Assembly (NCBI GenBank): GCA_026004795.1
Contig: BPJV01000003.1
Location: forward strand, 124,001 to 188,000
Source of the DNA: Pirellulaceae bacterium
GTDB taxonomy: Bacteria > Planctomycetota > Planctomycetia > Pirellulales > Pirellulaceae
DNA: 64,000 nucleotides
Reading direction: 5' to 3'
Each line of letters opens with the position of its first letter. Within the stretch, counting starts at the first letter, position 1. Positions 18,150 to 27,071 of this stretch are shown here, in pieces. A model generated the notes under the pieces. That model saw only the letters and a program-made list of their open reading frames with translations, was not told the origin of the DNA and ran no database searches. Both the position numbers and the translations under genes were made by a program.

Positions 18150-18644
18150 ATGTTCCAACGGCTCTCCACTTTATTCTTTCTGTCCCCCTGGCTAGCCCCT
18201 GTGCCACCGGCACGGAGGTCCAAGGCGGGCCTGTCGCGGCAGCGATGTGGAATCAGTGTGATGGAGCTTATCGCCGCGATGGTGCTCTTATCAGCCGCGC
18301 TGGCGATGGTTACCATTGTGAGCAGACGGATCGCCGACCAATGCCGTACGAGCGATTGGCGCGAGCGGTTGGCCTGGGAGGCGTTGAACATGGAACAGCG
18401 TCTGCGTGGGCTTCCTCCCGACCAAATCACTGCGGAAAGCATCGAGAGCGTGCCAGTTCACGGTTGGTTGAACATCGCGCCGGACGCGGCCCGCTGGCAC
18501 GCCGAGGTTACGGAAATCAACGTCCCTGTACGTTGCCTGCGTATCACGTTGCAATTAACCGGGCGGCGTCAAGACGTTCCATGGACATCGTCCCCATACA
18601 CCTTTTGGATTCCCTTGGAGGCGCCCCGTGTACCCCATCCCTAG
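18150..18644 (+). CDS. Type II pseudopilin-like protein (GspI/GspJ-like)
   Basis: 164 residues from the ATG at 18150, with GAGGTGG about 11 bases upstream. It has a prepilin-type N-terminus after a basic leader: cleavage after G in RCG|ISVMELIAAMVLLSAAL, with glutamate at mature position 5 as in functional pilins. The remaining 120 residues are soluble and not conserved enough to name. Its place after three F-like genes and before two more pilin-like genes suggests a minor pseudopilin. Confidence 0.6.
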   Translation: MFQRLSTLFFLSPWLAPVPPARRSKAGLSRQRCGISVMELIAAMVLLSAALAMVTIVSRRIADQCRTSDWRERLAWEALNMEQRLRGLPPDQITAESIESVPVHGWLNIAPDAARWHAEVTEINVPVRCLRITLQLTGRRQDVPWTSSPYTFWIPLEAPRVPHP

Positions 18645-19278
18645 GTCCCGTGGCACCTGCGGGCCACCACGGAAGCTTTCGCCCCATCGGGGCTTCTCGT
18701 TGGTGCACATGATTACGACGTTGGCGATATCCACGTCATTGATGGCGATCACCGCTCGGCTGTTGTGGACCGGACACCACCTGACCACCGACAGTATGGT
18801 CGCCCGGTTGCGGATGGAAGACCTCTGGCGTGCCCACCATCGATGCCAGCAGGACATCGGCGATGCGTTGGAGGCCTCTATTGTCAACAACGAGTTGGTA
18901 TTGCGGCAGCGCGACGGTAGCCACATCGTCTACCGCGTCGAATCCTCACGTTGGCTGCGGGAGGCCGCGCGGCCAAACACCTCGACGCCGCTGGTGCAAC
19001 CTCTGCTCGTCACGGCAGTCGACCTGGTTACCTGGCATGCCGAGGAAACATCACGCGGACTGCTGCTGCAGGCCGATGTGGTGTTGGAATCGACCACCGC
19101 TCGCCCCACGTTGGCTCCCTACCACTGGGAATTCCATCTCATGCTTCCCCCGCACGTCGGGCAATCTCCCTCGTCGGCTAGCATCGGCGAGCCACCGCGT
19201 CCCGAGAGCGACCCCACTGCGGAGCTGCCGTCCAATCCTACCGTGCGTTCCAGCGAGGCGAAGAATGGAGGATCCTAA
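18628..19278 (+). CDS. Pseudopilin-like protein lacking Glu5
   Basis: 216 residues from a GTG at 18628 that overlaps the previous gene by 17 bases. The prepilin pattern RG|FSLVHMITTLAISTSLM is present, but histidine replaces the glutamate expected at mature position 5. The globular part (for example RLRMEDLWRAHHRCQQDI, then YHWEFHLML) resembles GspJ-type minor pseudopilins in length and position. The C-terminal 40 residues are proline/serine-rich. Confidence 0.55.
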   Translation: MYPIPRSRGTCGPPRKLSPHRGFSLVHMITTLAISTSLMAITARLLWTGHHLTTDSMVARLRMEDLWRAHHRCQQDIGDALEASIVNNELVLRQRDGSHIVYRVESSRWLREAARPNTSTPLVQPLLVTAVDLVTWHAEETSRGLLLQADVVLESTTARPTLAPYHWEFHLMLPPHVGQSPSSASIGEPPRPESDPTAELPSNPTVRSSEAKNGGS

Positions 19279-19281
19279 CAC

Positions 19282-19728
19282 ATGAGCTTGAGGAACCGAT
19301 TCGTGCTGCGCGAAACGCCCGTCCCGTCGGCCCGTCGACTGTGTCGGAAGATCCCGAGCAAGCGACATGGCGTCACCCTGTTGGCTACCCTGGTAACCGT
19401 TAGTGTGGTCATGTCGATGTGCTGGCAGGCAACTCGCTCGGCCGTGTTGTTCTCTGCAGCACGTCATCGCCACGAATTGGTGCAACAAGGCCGAGCGGTA
19501 CTGGAAGTGGCGCGCATTGCCTTGTTGCGCGACGGCCACCTTCCCCACTCCCGCACGTACGAGGTGGCACTCGGAGAAACCGGCACGGCCACGGTTCAGC
19601 TACTCCCCGTCACTCAGCATGAAAAGGCCAGCAATAGCCAACAGGTGCGCCTCATCGTCCACTTGTCCCGGGCGCCAGAGATACAGGTCAGCCAGATCGT
19701 CACCTTGGCCAACACCCCAGAAACGTAA
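19282..19728 (+). CDS. Pilin-like protein lacking Glu5 (GspK-position)
   Basis: 148 residues, 3 bases after the previous gene. A basic leader followed by RHG|VTLLATLVTVSVVMSM gives a prepilin-like hydrophobic N-terminus with alanine in place of Glu5. Loss of Glu5 is typical of GspK, which caps the pseudopilus, but true GspK is about twice this length. The rest has no recognised domain. It is probably the last minor pseudopilin of this operon. Confidence 0.5.
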   Translation: MSLRNRFVLRETPVPSARRLCRKIPSKRHGVTLLATLVTVSVVMSMCWQATRSAVLFSAARHRHELVQQGRAVLEVARIALLRDGHLPHSRTYEVALGETGTATVQLLPVTQHEKASNSQQVRLIVHLSRAPEIQVSQIVTLANTPET

Positions 19729-19812
19729 GCCTCGCCATGCCGAGACGGAAATAATTCCTTGTTCTAACTTAGGGCTGAAACCCCCATCACCTGCGGAGAG
19801 GAGTCCCCGTCG

Positions 19813-20904
19813 ATGTACGCAACCGTTCGGAGCCGTCGCGGCTTTACTTTGGTGGAATTGCTAGTGGTAATCTCCATCATCGGCATCCTAATCGGCCTGC
19901 TCCTCCCGGCAGTTCAAGCGGCGCGGGAGGCGGCGCGGCGCATGCAATGTTCCAACCATCTGGCCCAAATTGGGATCGCCTTGCACAATTACGAGCTTGC
20001 TCACGGCACGTTTCCTCCCGGTACGATCGACCAGCAAGGTCCTGTGTTCCACCTGCCAATCGGTTTTCACCATAACTGGATCGTCCAGATTCTCCCCATG
20101 GCAGACGAACGCGTCACCTACAGCCGAGTTGACCATAGCCTATCGATCTACCACCTGAAGAACTTTCCCGTTCGCGCTCGCGTCATCCCCTGGGCACTGT
20201 GCCCGTCCATCCCCATAGCATCCCTTCCGTATTCAAGCTACGCAGGCGTCTATGACAGTCGCGAAGTTCCCATCGACGTCGATAACAACGGTACCTTTTT
20301 TCTCAACAGTCAGGTCGCGATCGATGCCATCTCCGATGGACTTTCATCGACGGTAATCGTCGGCGAAAAACTACCCGATTTAACGGAACTGGGATGGGCC
20401 AGTGGCACTAGAGCCTCGTTGCGCAACCTAGGCTCCCCCATCAATGGCGGCTGGGGCGCCGGCGCGGCGGGCGTAGGTGGCAGCATTCCCTCCAGCCCCC
20501 CACCAGGATTCGTGGACGGATTCACTTCCTCCAGCGTCGAATCAATGTCAGAGCTGACTCCGCAGGCAGCTCCCACGGATGCTCAGGCCCCCCAGGCAGC
20601 ACGGGCCATCTTGCCCGACCAAGTCCTGGAGGAGGATCTTACCAATCGATATGCCGATATCGAGTTCATTCCTCTCCGGGACGTGCCACCGGAACGGTGG
20701 TTGGTCGTGGCAGATCTTCCTTCCATCATTCCTGGACGCGCTAATAACGGAACCCACAGCGGTGGGTTCTCCAGCACTCACATGGGAGGCGCCCAGTTCC
20801 TGTTGGCCGATGGCGCCATCCGCTTTCTATCGAACAACCTGGATCGCGTCCTTGCGCAACGATTAGCTAACCGACAAGACAAGACGTACGCCAACGATTT
20901 TTAG
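19813..20904 (+). CDS. DUF1559 prepilin-type protein (H-X9-DG)
   Basis: 363 residues with a strong GGAGAGGAG ribosome site. The N-terminus is a classical class III prepilin signal ([20 protein letters not shown]) followed by the DUF1559 hallmark [18 protein letters not shown] and [12 protein letters not shown]. Near the C-terminus is the family H-x9-DG motif ([16 protein letters not shown]). DUF1559 proteins are hugely expanded in planctomycetes and are thought to be pilin-like surface or pseudopilus proteins. It lies 84 bases after the pseudopilin genes, so it may be the major pilin of this system. Confidence 0.93.
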   Translation: MYATVRSRRGFTLVELLVVISIIGILIGLLLPAVQAAREAARRMQCSNHLAQIGIALHNYELAHGTFPPGTIDQQGPVFHLPIGFHHNWIVQILPMADERVTYSRVDHSLSIYHLKNFPVRARVIPWALCPSIPIASLPYSSYAGVYDSREVPIDVDNNGTFFLNSQVAIDAISDGLSSTVIVGEKLPDLTELGWASGTRASLRNLGSPINGGWGAGAAGVGGSIPSSPPPGFVDGFTSSSVESMSELTPQAAPTDAQAPQAARAILPDQVLEEDLTNRYADIEFIPLRDVPPERWLVVADLPSIIPGRANNGTHSGGFSSTHMGGAQFLLADGAIRFLSNNLDRVLAQRLANRQDKTYANDF

Positions 20905-20967
20905 ACGGTGAAGGACCTCTAGCCCTAACGTCCTTGTCCTCTCAACTCTTACTAACGCAGAACCACC

Positions 20968-21444
20968 ATGAACCAACAGGCCAATGCCACCCCACTTCGG
21001 ACCGGCGAGTCCGCGCCGGCGGGAACCGCCAGGGAACACCGTCAGCCGGGCCGCTCCCGTGGAGTTTTTTCCCTCGGCCTGGTCCTCTACGTCGTCACCG
21101 TGTTGGCCATCTTCTTTTCGGCGTTTTCCGAACTGTCTGGTCTGCCAGAAGCCACATGGACCAGTCTATTCTTGCTGCTTAGCGTGGGAGGAGCAGTGGG
21201 GGCGTTGATCGGCCTGCTGTGCGGCGCTTGTCAAGGAAGAGGCTGGCGTCATACGATGTTGGTCGGTTTGGGGGGCATCCTCATCGGCGGTATGGCCAAC
21301 CTGCTGACGCTGCTTCCCATCGAGGAATCGGGACGAAGAAACGCGATTACTTATGGCGGTTTCGCCGTGCTGATCTGTTGGGTCTTGATCGCGGAGCGCT
21401 ATCGAGAGGCCGACGATGGCGCCCCGTCACCATGGACGGTATGA
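20968..21444 (+). CDS. Hypothetical small integral membrane protein
   Basis: 158 residues with a polar 30-residue N-terminus and four hydrophobic helices (starting near FSLGLVLYVVTVLAIFF, LFLLLSVGGAVGALIG, TMLVGLGGILIGGMANLL and YGGFAVLICWVLIAE). I do not recognise a family. It is in the same direction as the DUF1559 gene (63 bases upstream) and as the peptidase gene downstream. Confidence 0.6.
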   Translation: MNQQANATPLRTGESAPAGTAREHRQPGRSRGVFSLGLVLYVVTVLAIFFSAFSELSGLPEATWTSLFLLLSVGGAVGALIGLLCGACQGRGWRHTMLVGLGGILIGGMANLLTLLPIEESGRRNAITYGGFAVLICWVLIAERYREADDGAPSPWTV

Positions 21445-21535
21445 TTGAATCACCTCAACAGGACTGCGGGCGCAGCGACGTCGACCTACGGAGTACCGGT
21501 ACAGTGTCGAGAGAATTGCATGGAGCCGGGCGGTG

Positions 21536-22780
21536 ATGCGACGAATCGATTGCCTGCACCGCTTCCTTGTAGATCAAGAAGCGGCAATGCGTGAAGCGTT
21601 GCAGGAGATCGCCGAAATCAATTCCGGTTCCCGCAACCTGGCCGGCTTGCGTCTGGCGGCCGAGTGGCTCGGGCGGTACTTCGCCGACTTCCCGGCCGAT
21701 CGCCATATCGTCGAGCTGCCGCCCCGTGAGTTTGTTACCGACGGCGGCCTGGTAAGTAGGTGCCCCGTAGGCCCACTGCTACGGTGGGATTATCGGCCGC
21801 AAGCACAGCGCCGCGTGCTGTTGATGATCCACTACGACACCGTGTTCGGAGAGGACGATGCGTTTCAAACATGTTCCATTCCTACTCCTGCGAAGATGCA
21901 GGGACCAGGGGTAGCGGACGCCAAAGGAGGCATCATCGTATTGGCCGCCGCCTTGCGGGCGCTGCTGAATTGCAATTTGCTGCGCGAACATGGTTGGACC
22001 GTTCTGTTGAATCCCGATGAGGAACTAGGGTCTCCCAGCTCCGCCGCCTATCTCCAGCGCATCGCCAAGGAATTCGACTTCGGCCTGCTATTCGAACCGG
22101 CGTTACCCGATGGACGACTGGTCTCGGCACGAAAGGGCTCGGGCAACTTCACCCTGATCGTTCGCGGACGTGCGGCTCACGCGGGGCGTCATTTTGAGCA
22201 AGGACGCAACGCGATCGTGATGTTGGCTCGCTTGATCGACCAGCTCGATGCCCTCAATGGCCAGCGTCCGGGAACCACCATCAACGTAGGAATGATCAGT
22301 GGTGGCACGGCAGTAAACGTAGTCCCCGATGTGGCGGTAGCTCGGCTCAACGTCCGCTTCGCACGACCGGAGGATGGGCAATGGTTTTCCCAGGAACTCC
22401 AGCAGCGCGTGGCGAAGATTGCCCGTTGCGAGGGTTTCCAAGCGGAAGTCCACGGCGGTGTGCTTTCGCCGCCAAAATTGGTTACCCCCGCCATGGAACA
22501 GTTGATGCATGGCATCGAGTTAGCAGGCCGTACCATTGCCTCGCCCCCAGCCGGTTGGCGAGAGACGGGAGGTGTATGCGATGGCAATAAGCTGGCTGCC
22601 GCTGGGTTGCCCAATGTCGACACGATGGGCCCGATAGGCGATGGTCTTCATAGCCGCCAAGAGTGGGTCGATCTCGAATCGCTCCCTACCAAAGCCCTGT
22701 TGGTGGCGGAATTGCTGGCCGGATGGGAAGCTGGCGACTACGACCTTCCGCAGCGCCCTCATCCGGCTTCCGCGAGTTGA
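21536..22780 (+). CDS. M20-family metallopeptidase
   Basis: About 414 residues; the start is ATG at 21536 or the adjoining GTG at 21533. M20 peptidases and amidohydrolases (carboxypeptidase G2, ArgE, DapE relatives) use two zinc ions. The metal and catalytic motifs are all visible: MIHYDTVF, GPGVADAKGG, LNPDEELGSPSS, the dimerisation segment RGRAAHAGRHFEQGRNAI, and the C-terminal DTMGPIGDGLHSRQEWV. It looks closest to the CPG2-type branch. The substrate cannot be told from the sequence. No signal peptide, so it is cytoplasmic. Confidence 0.9.
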   Translation: MRRIDCLHRFLVDQEAAMREALQEIAEINSGSRNLAGLRLAAEWLGRYFADFPADRHIVELPPREFVTDGGLVSRCPVGPLLRWDYRPQAQRRVLLMIHYDTVFGEDDAFQTCSIPTPAKMQGPGVADAKGGIIVLAAALRALLNCNLLREHGWTVLLNPDEELGSPSSAAYLQRIAKEFDFGLLFEPALPDGRLVSARKGSGNFTLIVRGRAAHAGRHFEQGRNAIVMLARLIDQLDALNGQRPGTTINVGMISGGTAVNVVPDVAVARLNVRFARPEDGQWFSQELQQRVAKIARCEGFQAEVHGGVLSPPKLVTPAMEQLMHGIELAGRTIASPPAGWRETGGVCDGNKLAAAGLPNVDTMGPIGDGLHSRQEWVDLESLPTKALLVAELLAGWEAGDYDLPQRPHPASAS

Positions 22781-22870
22781 CGGACGTCCTCTGGTAACGA
22801 CGGCTTCGGCTCAGGGCGGCGATTAGGATGCGGGTGCCGATATTGCCAACCTTGCCACCGCTACCGAAAG

Positions 22871-22942
22871 CAACGGTCGGTACCGTTGTGGCGGCGCGGG
22901 CAGTCATTCACTGGGGAAATCCCCCCACTGGCGGTTGCCCGC
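22871..22942 (+). other. Two adjacent hairpin-forming palindromes before the c-di-GMP gene
   Basis: The 320-base gap between the peptidase and the GGDEF-EAL gene holds CAACGGTcggtACCGTTG (22871-22888, a 7-bp stem with a four-base loop) and a longer imperfect hairpin with arms GCGGGCA (22896-22902) and TGCCCGC (22936-22942). No T run follows, so a plain intrinsic terminator is unlikely. It could be a leader structure or attenuator. Confidence 0.4.
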
Positions 22943-23103
22943 ACCAATTCTCTGTCCCATTCTTCTTTGCCGCCAAGGAGCGATGCAGGACACGCCCACC
23001 GAGATCTCTGGTACCCGCAAATGGCCTTGCCGGGATGGTAACCAAGACCAGACGACCTGCTACCTTTGCCGTGCGTGCTACCTACGATGTTTCAGGAGGA
23101 TCC

Positions 23104-25071
23104 ATGTCTGAGCAAACGACTTCCGAACAACCAACTACTTTTTCCCGCGTGTTGGTAATCGACGACAATCCCAAGCTGCACGACGATTTCGAAAAGATTC
23201 TACATCGCGGCGATGATTCCGACTGCGATTCGTTGGCGGCTAGTCTATTCGGCGATACCACAACCGTGGAAACCTCGAACCGCTTCCTGATCGAACACGC
23301 CTATCAGGGCGAGGAGGGGGTGCAGTTGGTTGAACGGTCGTTGCGTCAGAACACACCCTACGGTGTAGCGTTTGTCGACGTGCGGATGCCACCGGGCATC
23401 GATGGTATCGAGACGATTGAGCGAATGTGGAAGTTGGATCCCAAGTTGCTTTGCGTGGTGTGCACCGCATTTTCCGATTATTCCTTGAATGACATGCGAC
23501 GCCGCTTGGAAGGCAAAGGGCACTTCCTGCTTCTGAAGAAACCCTTCGACCCAGTGGAAGTGCAACAACTTGCCTCGACCCTGTCGGAGATGCGACGCCT
23601 GGAGGCGGAAGCCCATGTGCAAAAATGCGAACTGGAAAAGCGTGTCGCCGAGCGGACTGCGCAGTTGCGTGCCTTGGCCGAGACCGACCCCCTAACACAA
23701 CTTCCCAACCGTTCCTCATTCTTGGATGCTCTCGAAAAGTGCGTGCGGCAAAAATCGCCGCCGCCGTACCTTTCCGCCGTACTGTTCATCGATTTGGATA
23801 ATTTCAAACTCATCAATGACACCATGGGGCACAGTGCCGGCGATTTGCTATTGACCGAAATCGCTACCCGTATTCGCACTCATGTGCGCCAGCAGGATCA
23901 AGTATTCTCCATTGGCGGTTCCCTGCCGGCTCGACTGGGAGGCGACGAGTTTGCCATTCTCATTCGTGGCCTGATGAATGTGGAACAAGCCCAGGACATT
24001 GCCACACGCTTGCAACAGGTATTGCAAGACCCGATCGAGCTGTTGGGACGCCAACTGTTCGTATCGTCCTCCATCGGTCTAGCCGTGATCGATGAGCACA
24101 CTTCCGATTCCTTCGAAGTCTTGCGCAATGCAGACACCGCCATGTATGCGGCCAAGCGGGCCGGCAAGAATCAAGTTCGCCGATTCGTCAACGGCATGCA
24201 ACTCGATGCCGATCATCGCTTGACCCTGGAGACGAATCTTCATCTGGCATTGCAGCGCAACGAGTTCGAGCTGTTCTTCCAACCGATCGTGCGTCTGGCG
24301 GACATGCAGTGCACCGGTTTCGAGGTGTTATTGCGGTGGCGAGGAGCCGATGGACGCCTGCGCCTCCCCGGCGAATTCATCGCCTCGACCGAAGAATCCG
24401 GCTTGATCGTTCCCATCGGCGGGTGGGTACTCGACCATGCCTGTCGCTTGCTCCACGAGCACCATGAACGCACCGGCCAGTTTTTGCACTTGAGCATTAA
24501 CGTATCGCGACGTCAAATGATCGAACCGCGATTCGTTGATGAGGTGAAGAAGGCCCTGACAGCCCATCGGATCGACCCCAGTTACCTTCATCTGGAAATC
24601 ACCGAGTCGGCCATGATCGCCGACGCTCGCATCGCTTATGAAACCTTGAGCGAATTGCGACGATTGGGCGTGGGAATTCATCTGGATGATTTCGGCGTCG
24701 GCATGTCGTCCTTGAGTAGTTTGCGGACCTTCCCGATTACCGCGATTAAGATCGATCGCTGCTTCATCTCCGGCCCGCAGGGGTTGTGTGACATGGCCCT
24801 TGTCGAAGCCATCCAGAGCATTGCCGACGCGATGAACCTGGAGGTCATCGCCGAGGGCATCGAACGCCGAGAACAACTCGATGCCTTGCGATCGATGGGA
24901 TGCCCCTACGGACAAGGGCACTTACTAGGTGAACCGAAACCGGCCGAGCAGGCGATTCGTGAGTACTGGCAAGCCCCTGAGCAACGATCGGTGGAAGTAA
25001 ACTCGACACTCCCCCGGCTGTCTACGCCGCTGCTGACTGACGCAGACCCCACATCACCGCTACCTGGCTGA
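23104..25071 (+). CDS. Receiver-GGDEF-EAL cyclic-di-GMP signalling protein
   Basis: 655 residues; the ATG at 23104 has a perfect AGGAGG 4 bases upstream, so the longer frame from 22828 is rejected. Domains in order: an N-terminal receiver (VLVIDDNP, phosphoacceptor D92 in FVDVRMPPGIDG, lysine in LLLKKPFDP), a coiled-coil linker (about 165-190), a GGDEF domain with an intact active site (LGGDEFA near 279) and an EAL domain with a slightly changed signature (EVLLRW near 407) but the other catalytic residues present (EITES, DDFGVG, AIKID, VIAEGIE). It may make and/or degrade c-di-GMP under control of a histidine kinase not encoded nearby. The receiver has an unusually long insert before the phosphoacceptor. 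Confidence 0.93.
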   Translation: MSEQTTSEQPTTFSRVLVIDDNPKLHDDFEKILHRGDDSDCDSLAASLFGDTTTVETSNRFLIEHAYQGEEGVQLVERSLRQNTPYGVAFVDVRMPPGIDGIETIERMWKLDPKLLCVVCTAFSDYSLNDMRRRLEGKGHFLLLKKPFDPVEVQQLASTLSEMRRLEAEAHVQKCELEKRVAERTAQLRALAETDPLTQLPNRSSFLDALEKCVRQKSPPPYLSAVLFIDLDNFKLINDTMGHSAGDLLLTEIATRIRTHVRQQDQVFSIGGSLPARLGGDEFAILIRGLMNVEQAQDIATRLQQVLQDPIELLGRQLFVSSSIGLAVIDEHTSDSFEVLRNADTAMYAAKRAGKNQVRRFVNGMQLDADHRLTLETNLHLALQRNEFELFFQPIVRLADMQCTGFEVLLRWRGADGRLRLPGEFIASTEESGLIVPIGGWVLDHACRLLHEHHERTGQFLHLSINVSRRQMIEPRFVDEVKKALTAHRIDPSYLHLEITESAMIADARIAYETLSELRRLGVGIHLDDFGVGMSSLSSLRTFPITAIKIDRCFISGPQGLCDMALVEAIQSIADAMNLEVIAEGIERREQLDALRSMGCPYGQGHLLGEPKPAEQAIREYWQAPEQRSVEVNSTLPRLSTPLLTDADPTSPLPG

Positions 25072-25243
25072 CCACCTGCCGGCAATTTCCCCGCGGTCCT
25101 GGTCGCCGTGAAGTGGATGATGCTGGCGTGCAGCTTGCGTCCTACACCAGCGAGCCGGATAATGGACGGCTGATCAGCCAGGTAATCCACATTATGTCGC
25201 ATCGGTCTTCGACACACCGGGCAGGGGAGTGGGTGCGGAAGCA

Positions 25244-25468
25244 ATGCAGTCCGTATCGAAAATAGGACGACTTTTTATCGGCGTCGTGCGTTTCTATCAG
25301 CGAGGGATTTCTCCCTTGTTGGGAATGAACTGCCGTTTCCATCCCACCTGCAGTCAATACATGATCGAATCGATTCGTAAGCATGGCGCTTTTCGAGGCA
25401 GCTGGCAGGGAATCCGCCGCTTGTTGCGCTGCCACCCGTTTCATCCTGGCGGTTACGACCCTCCTTGA
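25244..25468 (+). CDS. yidD: Membrane protein insertion efficiency factor YidD
   Basis: 74 residues from the ATG at 25244; an in-frame GTG at 25229 is possible. YidD helps YidC-dependent insertion of inner membrane proteins. The family signature is intact: [20 protein letters not shown] followed by [13 protein letters not shown], then [16 protein letters not shown]. The usual rnpA-yidD-yidC neighbourhood is absent; the gene stands between the c-di-GMP gene and an isomerase-like gene whose open frame touches its stop. Confidence 0.95.
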   Translation: MQSVSKIGRLFIGVVRFYQRGISPLLGMNCRFHPTCSQYMIESIRKHGAFRGSWQGIRRLLRCHPFHPGGYDPP

Positions 25469-25518
25469 ATCGACTCTCCAGTGCAGTGTTTCCTGTCTAT
25501 TCAACTAGGCTCACGTCC

Positions 25519-26439
25519 ATGGCTCGCACACCATCTTCCCTTTTACGCCGTCGGTTTATTGCCGACCTGGTTACCTGGGCCGGAGCAACCATGGCAACTG
25601 CTCCGGCTACCGGTGCCACCGGTCCTGCCGACCAAGCCGCCCCGCCTCCCATCGCCGTGTTCATGAAACACCTCCAACCTTTAGGAGCAGCGGAGATCGC
25701 TCGGCGAATCGCTAGCCAACCTGTTGCCGGAATCGAGGCCACGTTGCGGAAAGGTGGTCTGATCGAACCGCATCGCCTGGCCGAAGAATTGCCTCGATTG
25801 TGCGAACTGTTGGCTCGCTACGATCGCCAGATCGTTATTGCCGCCAGTGACGTCACCAAGGTCGATGCGCAGACAGAGCGATATTTGCAATTACTTGCCC
25901 AGCACCAAATTCGTTATTTTCGTATGGGCTACTATCGCTACGACCTCACGCGCCCCCTTCTTCCGCAACTCGATCAATTCGCTCGGCAGGCCCGGCAAGT
26001 TGCGGACCTTGCGGTATCGCTGGGACTGATCGGTTTGTATCAGAATCACGCTGGGCCGCAGTACGCTGGAGCCGCTCTTTGGGATCTGCTGCACATCTTC
26101 CGAGGGATTCCCGTTGATCACCTAGCCGTTGCCGTGGACATTCGACATGCGGCCGTCGAATTGTCGCTGAGCTACCCGGCCGCCTTAGCCGCCATCGAGC
26201 CTCATCGCGGCGGCTTGTATGTCAAGGATTCCCGCTGGACGAATAATCGACCGGAAAACGTACCTTTGGGGCAGGGGATCGCCAAGCCGGTGTTCGATTT
26301 GGTGCGGCGTACCGGTTTACGTGGCCCCATCAGTTTGCACATGGAGTACACCGACCACCGGGACCCACAGCAGGTCGAAGCTAGCTGGCAGGCGATTTGC
26401 AATGACATTGCCACCCTGCAACAATGGTTGAATGGCTAA
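25519..26439 (+). CDS. Sugar phosphate isomerase/epimerase-like TIM-barrel protein, probably exported
   Basis: About 306 residues from the ATG at 25519; a TTG at 25465 overlapping the yidD stop is an alternative. The N-terminus has arginines before a hydrophobic stretch (SLLRRRFIADLVTWAGATMA), like a twin-arginine leader. The rest matches the AP endonuclease 2 / xylose isomerase-like barrel seen in many planctomycete 'sugar phosphate isomerase/epimerase' proteins (IRYFRMGYYRYD, YQNHAG, LAVAVDIRHA, YVKDSRW, ISLHMEY). The metal ligands seem partly conserved (H in NHAG, D in VDIRHA, E in MEY). The substrate is unknown. Confidence 0.72.
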   Translation: MARTPSSLLRRRFIADLVTWAGATMATAPATGATGPADQAAPPPIAVFMKHLQPLGAAEIARRIASQPVAGIEATLRKGGLIEPHRLAEELPRLCELLARYDRQIVIAASDVTKVDAQTERYLQLLAQHQIRYFRMGYYRYDLTRPLLPQLDQFARQARQVADLAVSLGLIGLYQNHAGPQYAGAALWDLLHIFRGIPVDHLAVAVDIRHAAVELSLSYPAALAAIEPHRGGLYVKDSRWTNNRPENVPLGQGIAKPVFDLVRRTGLRGPISLHMEYTDHRDPQQVEASWQAICNDIATLQQWLNG

Positions 26440-26531
26440 CAGACGTGGCAGCGCGACGGCCACTGCCCAGGGGCTGGTTGCTTGCCACATGCATCCCGCA
26501 AGCACCTGTGTTGGTGTGGGGAGGGAGAACC

Positions 26532-27071
26532 ATGGTGGAGCAACGAACCGAGGACCAACCACAACCTGAGAACATCCGTCCAGAGCTTCCGGACTGCGGT
26601 ACGTACCTGGCTTGGCCCACCGAAGGCGAGGCGTGGATTCACCCTGAGGATGTCGAGCAGGCCCGGCGACTCATTCCCAGCCGACGCGTCTTTTGGCGAA
26701 TCGATTGGGATGGGCAGTTCTACCATCTGGAATATGGAAGTTTATCGTTGCGCGTCCGCCCCGCTCTCTGGACTCCGGTGAGCGGGGTCGACCTGCACGT
26801 TGGCCAACAAATCGAAGTACTAGCCAACTTCGGGGAAAACGAAGGAGGCATCTACCGCATTGGCGACATTCTTTATCGTCCGGAGGTGGGCACCGCCGCC
26901 TATTATCTCCAACGAAATGGGATGCGACTCCAACGCCCGTGGGAACGCCGTGCCCTGCGGCCTCTAAAGGTAAAACATCACCTTCGTACTGGATTCTATT
27001 CCTATGATCCCCCACGACTTGACGACGAATCGGTGGATATCGACTTCCTCCACGTCGGGGATCTGGAGTAA
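26532..27071 (+). CDS. Hypothetical cytoplasmic protein
   Basis: 179 residues from the ATG at 26532, supported by GGGAGGGAG upstream. It has no signal peptide or membrane helix. The middle region is beta-rich with several tryptophans and tyrosines (VFWRIDWDGQFYHLEYGS; GENEGGIYRIGDILY). I do not recognise the family. Its 3' end overlaps the convergent lgt gene by 70 bases. Confidence 0.65.
   Translation: MVEQRTEDQPQPENIRPELPDCGTYLAWPTEGEAWIHPEDVEQARRLIPSRRVFWRIDWDGQFYHLEYGSLSLRVRPALWTPVSGVDLHVGQQIEVLANFGENEGGIYRIGDILYRPEVGTAAYYLQRNGMRLQRPWERRALRPLKVKHHLRTGFYSYDPPRLDDESVDIDFLHVGDLE

Noticed and set aside
22871-22942. c-di-GMP riboswitch
   Set aside because: The hairpins lack the conserved GEMM core sequences, so only a generic hairpin entry is kept.
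22828-23103. N-terminal extension of the receiver-GGDEF-EAL gene
   Set aside because: The start at 23104 has a perfect ribosome site and the receiver domain begins just after it.
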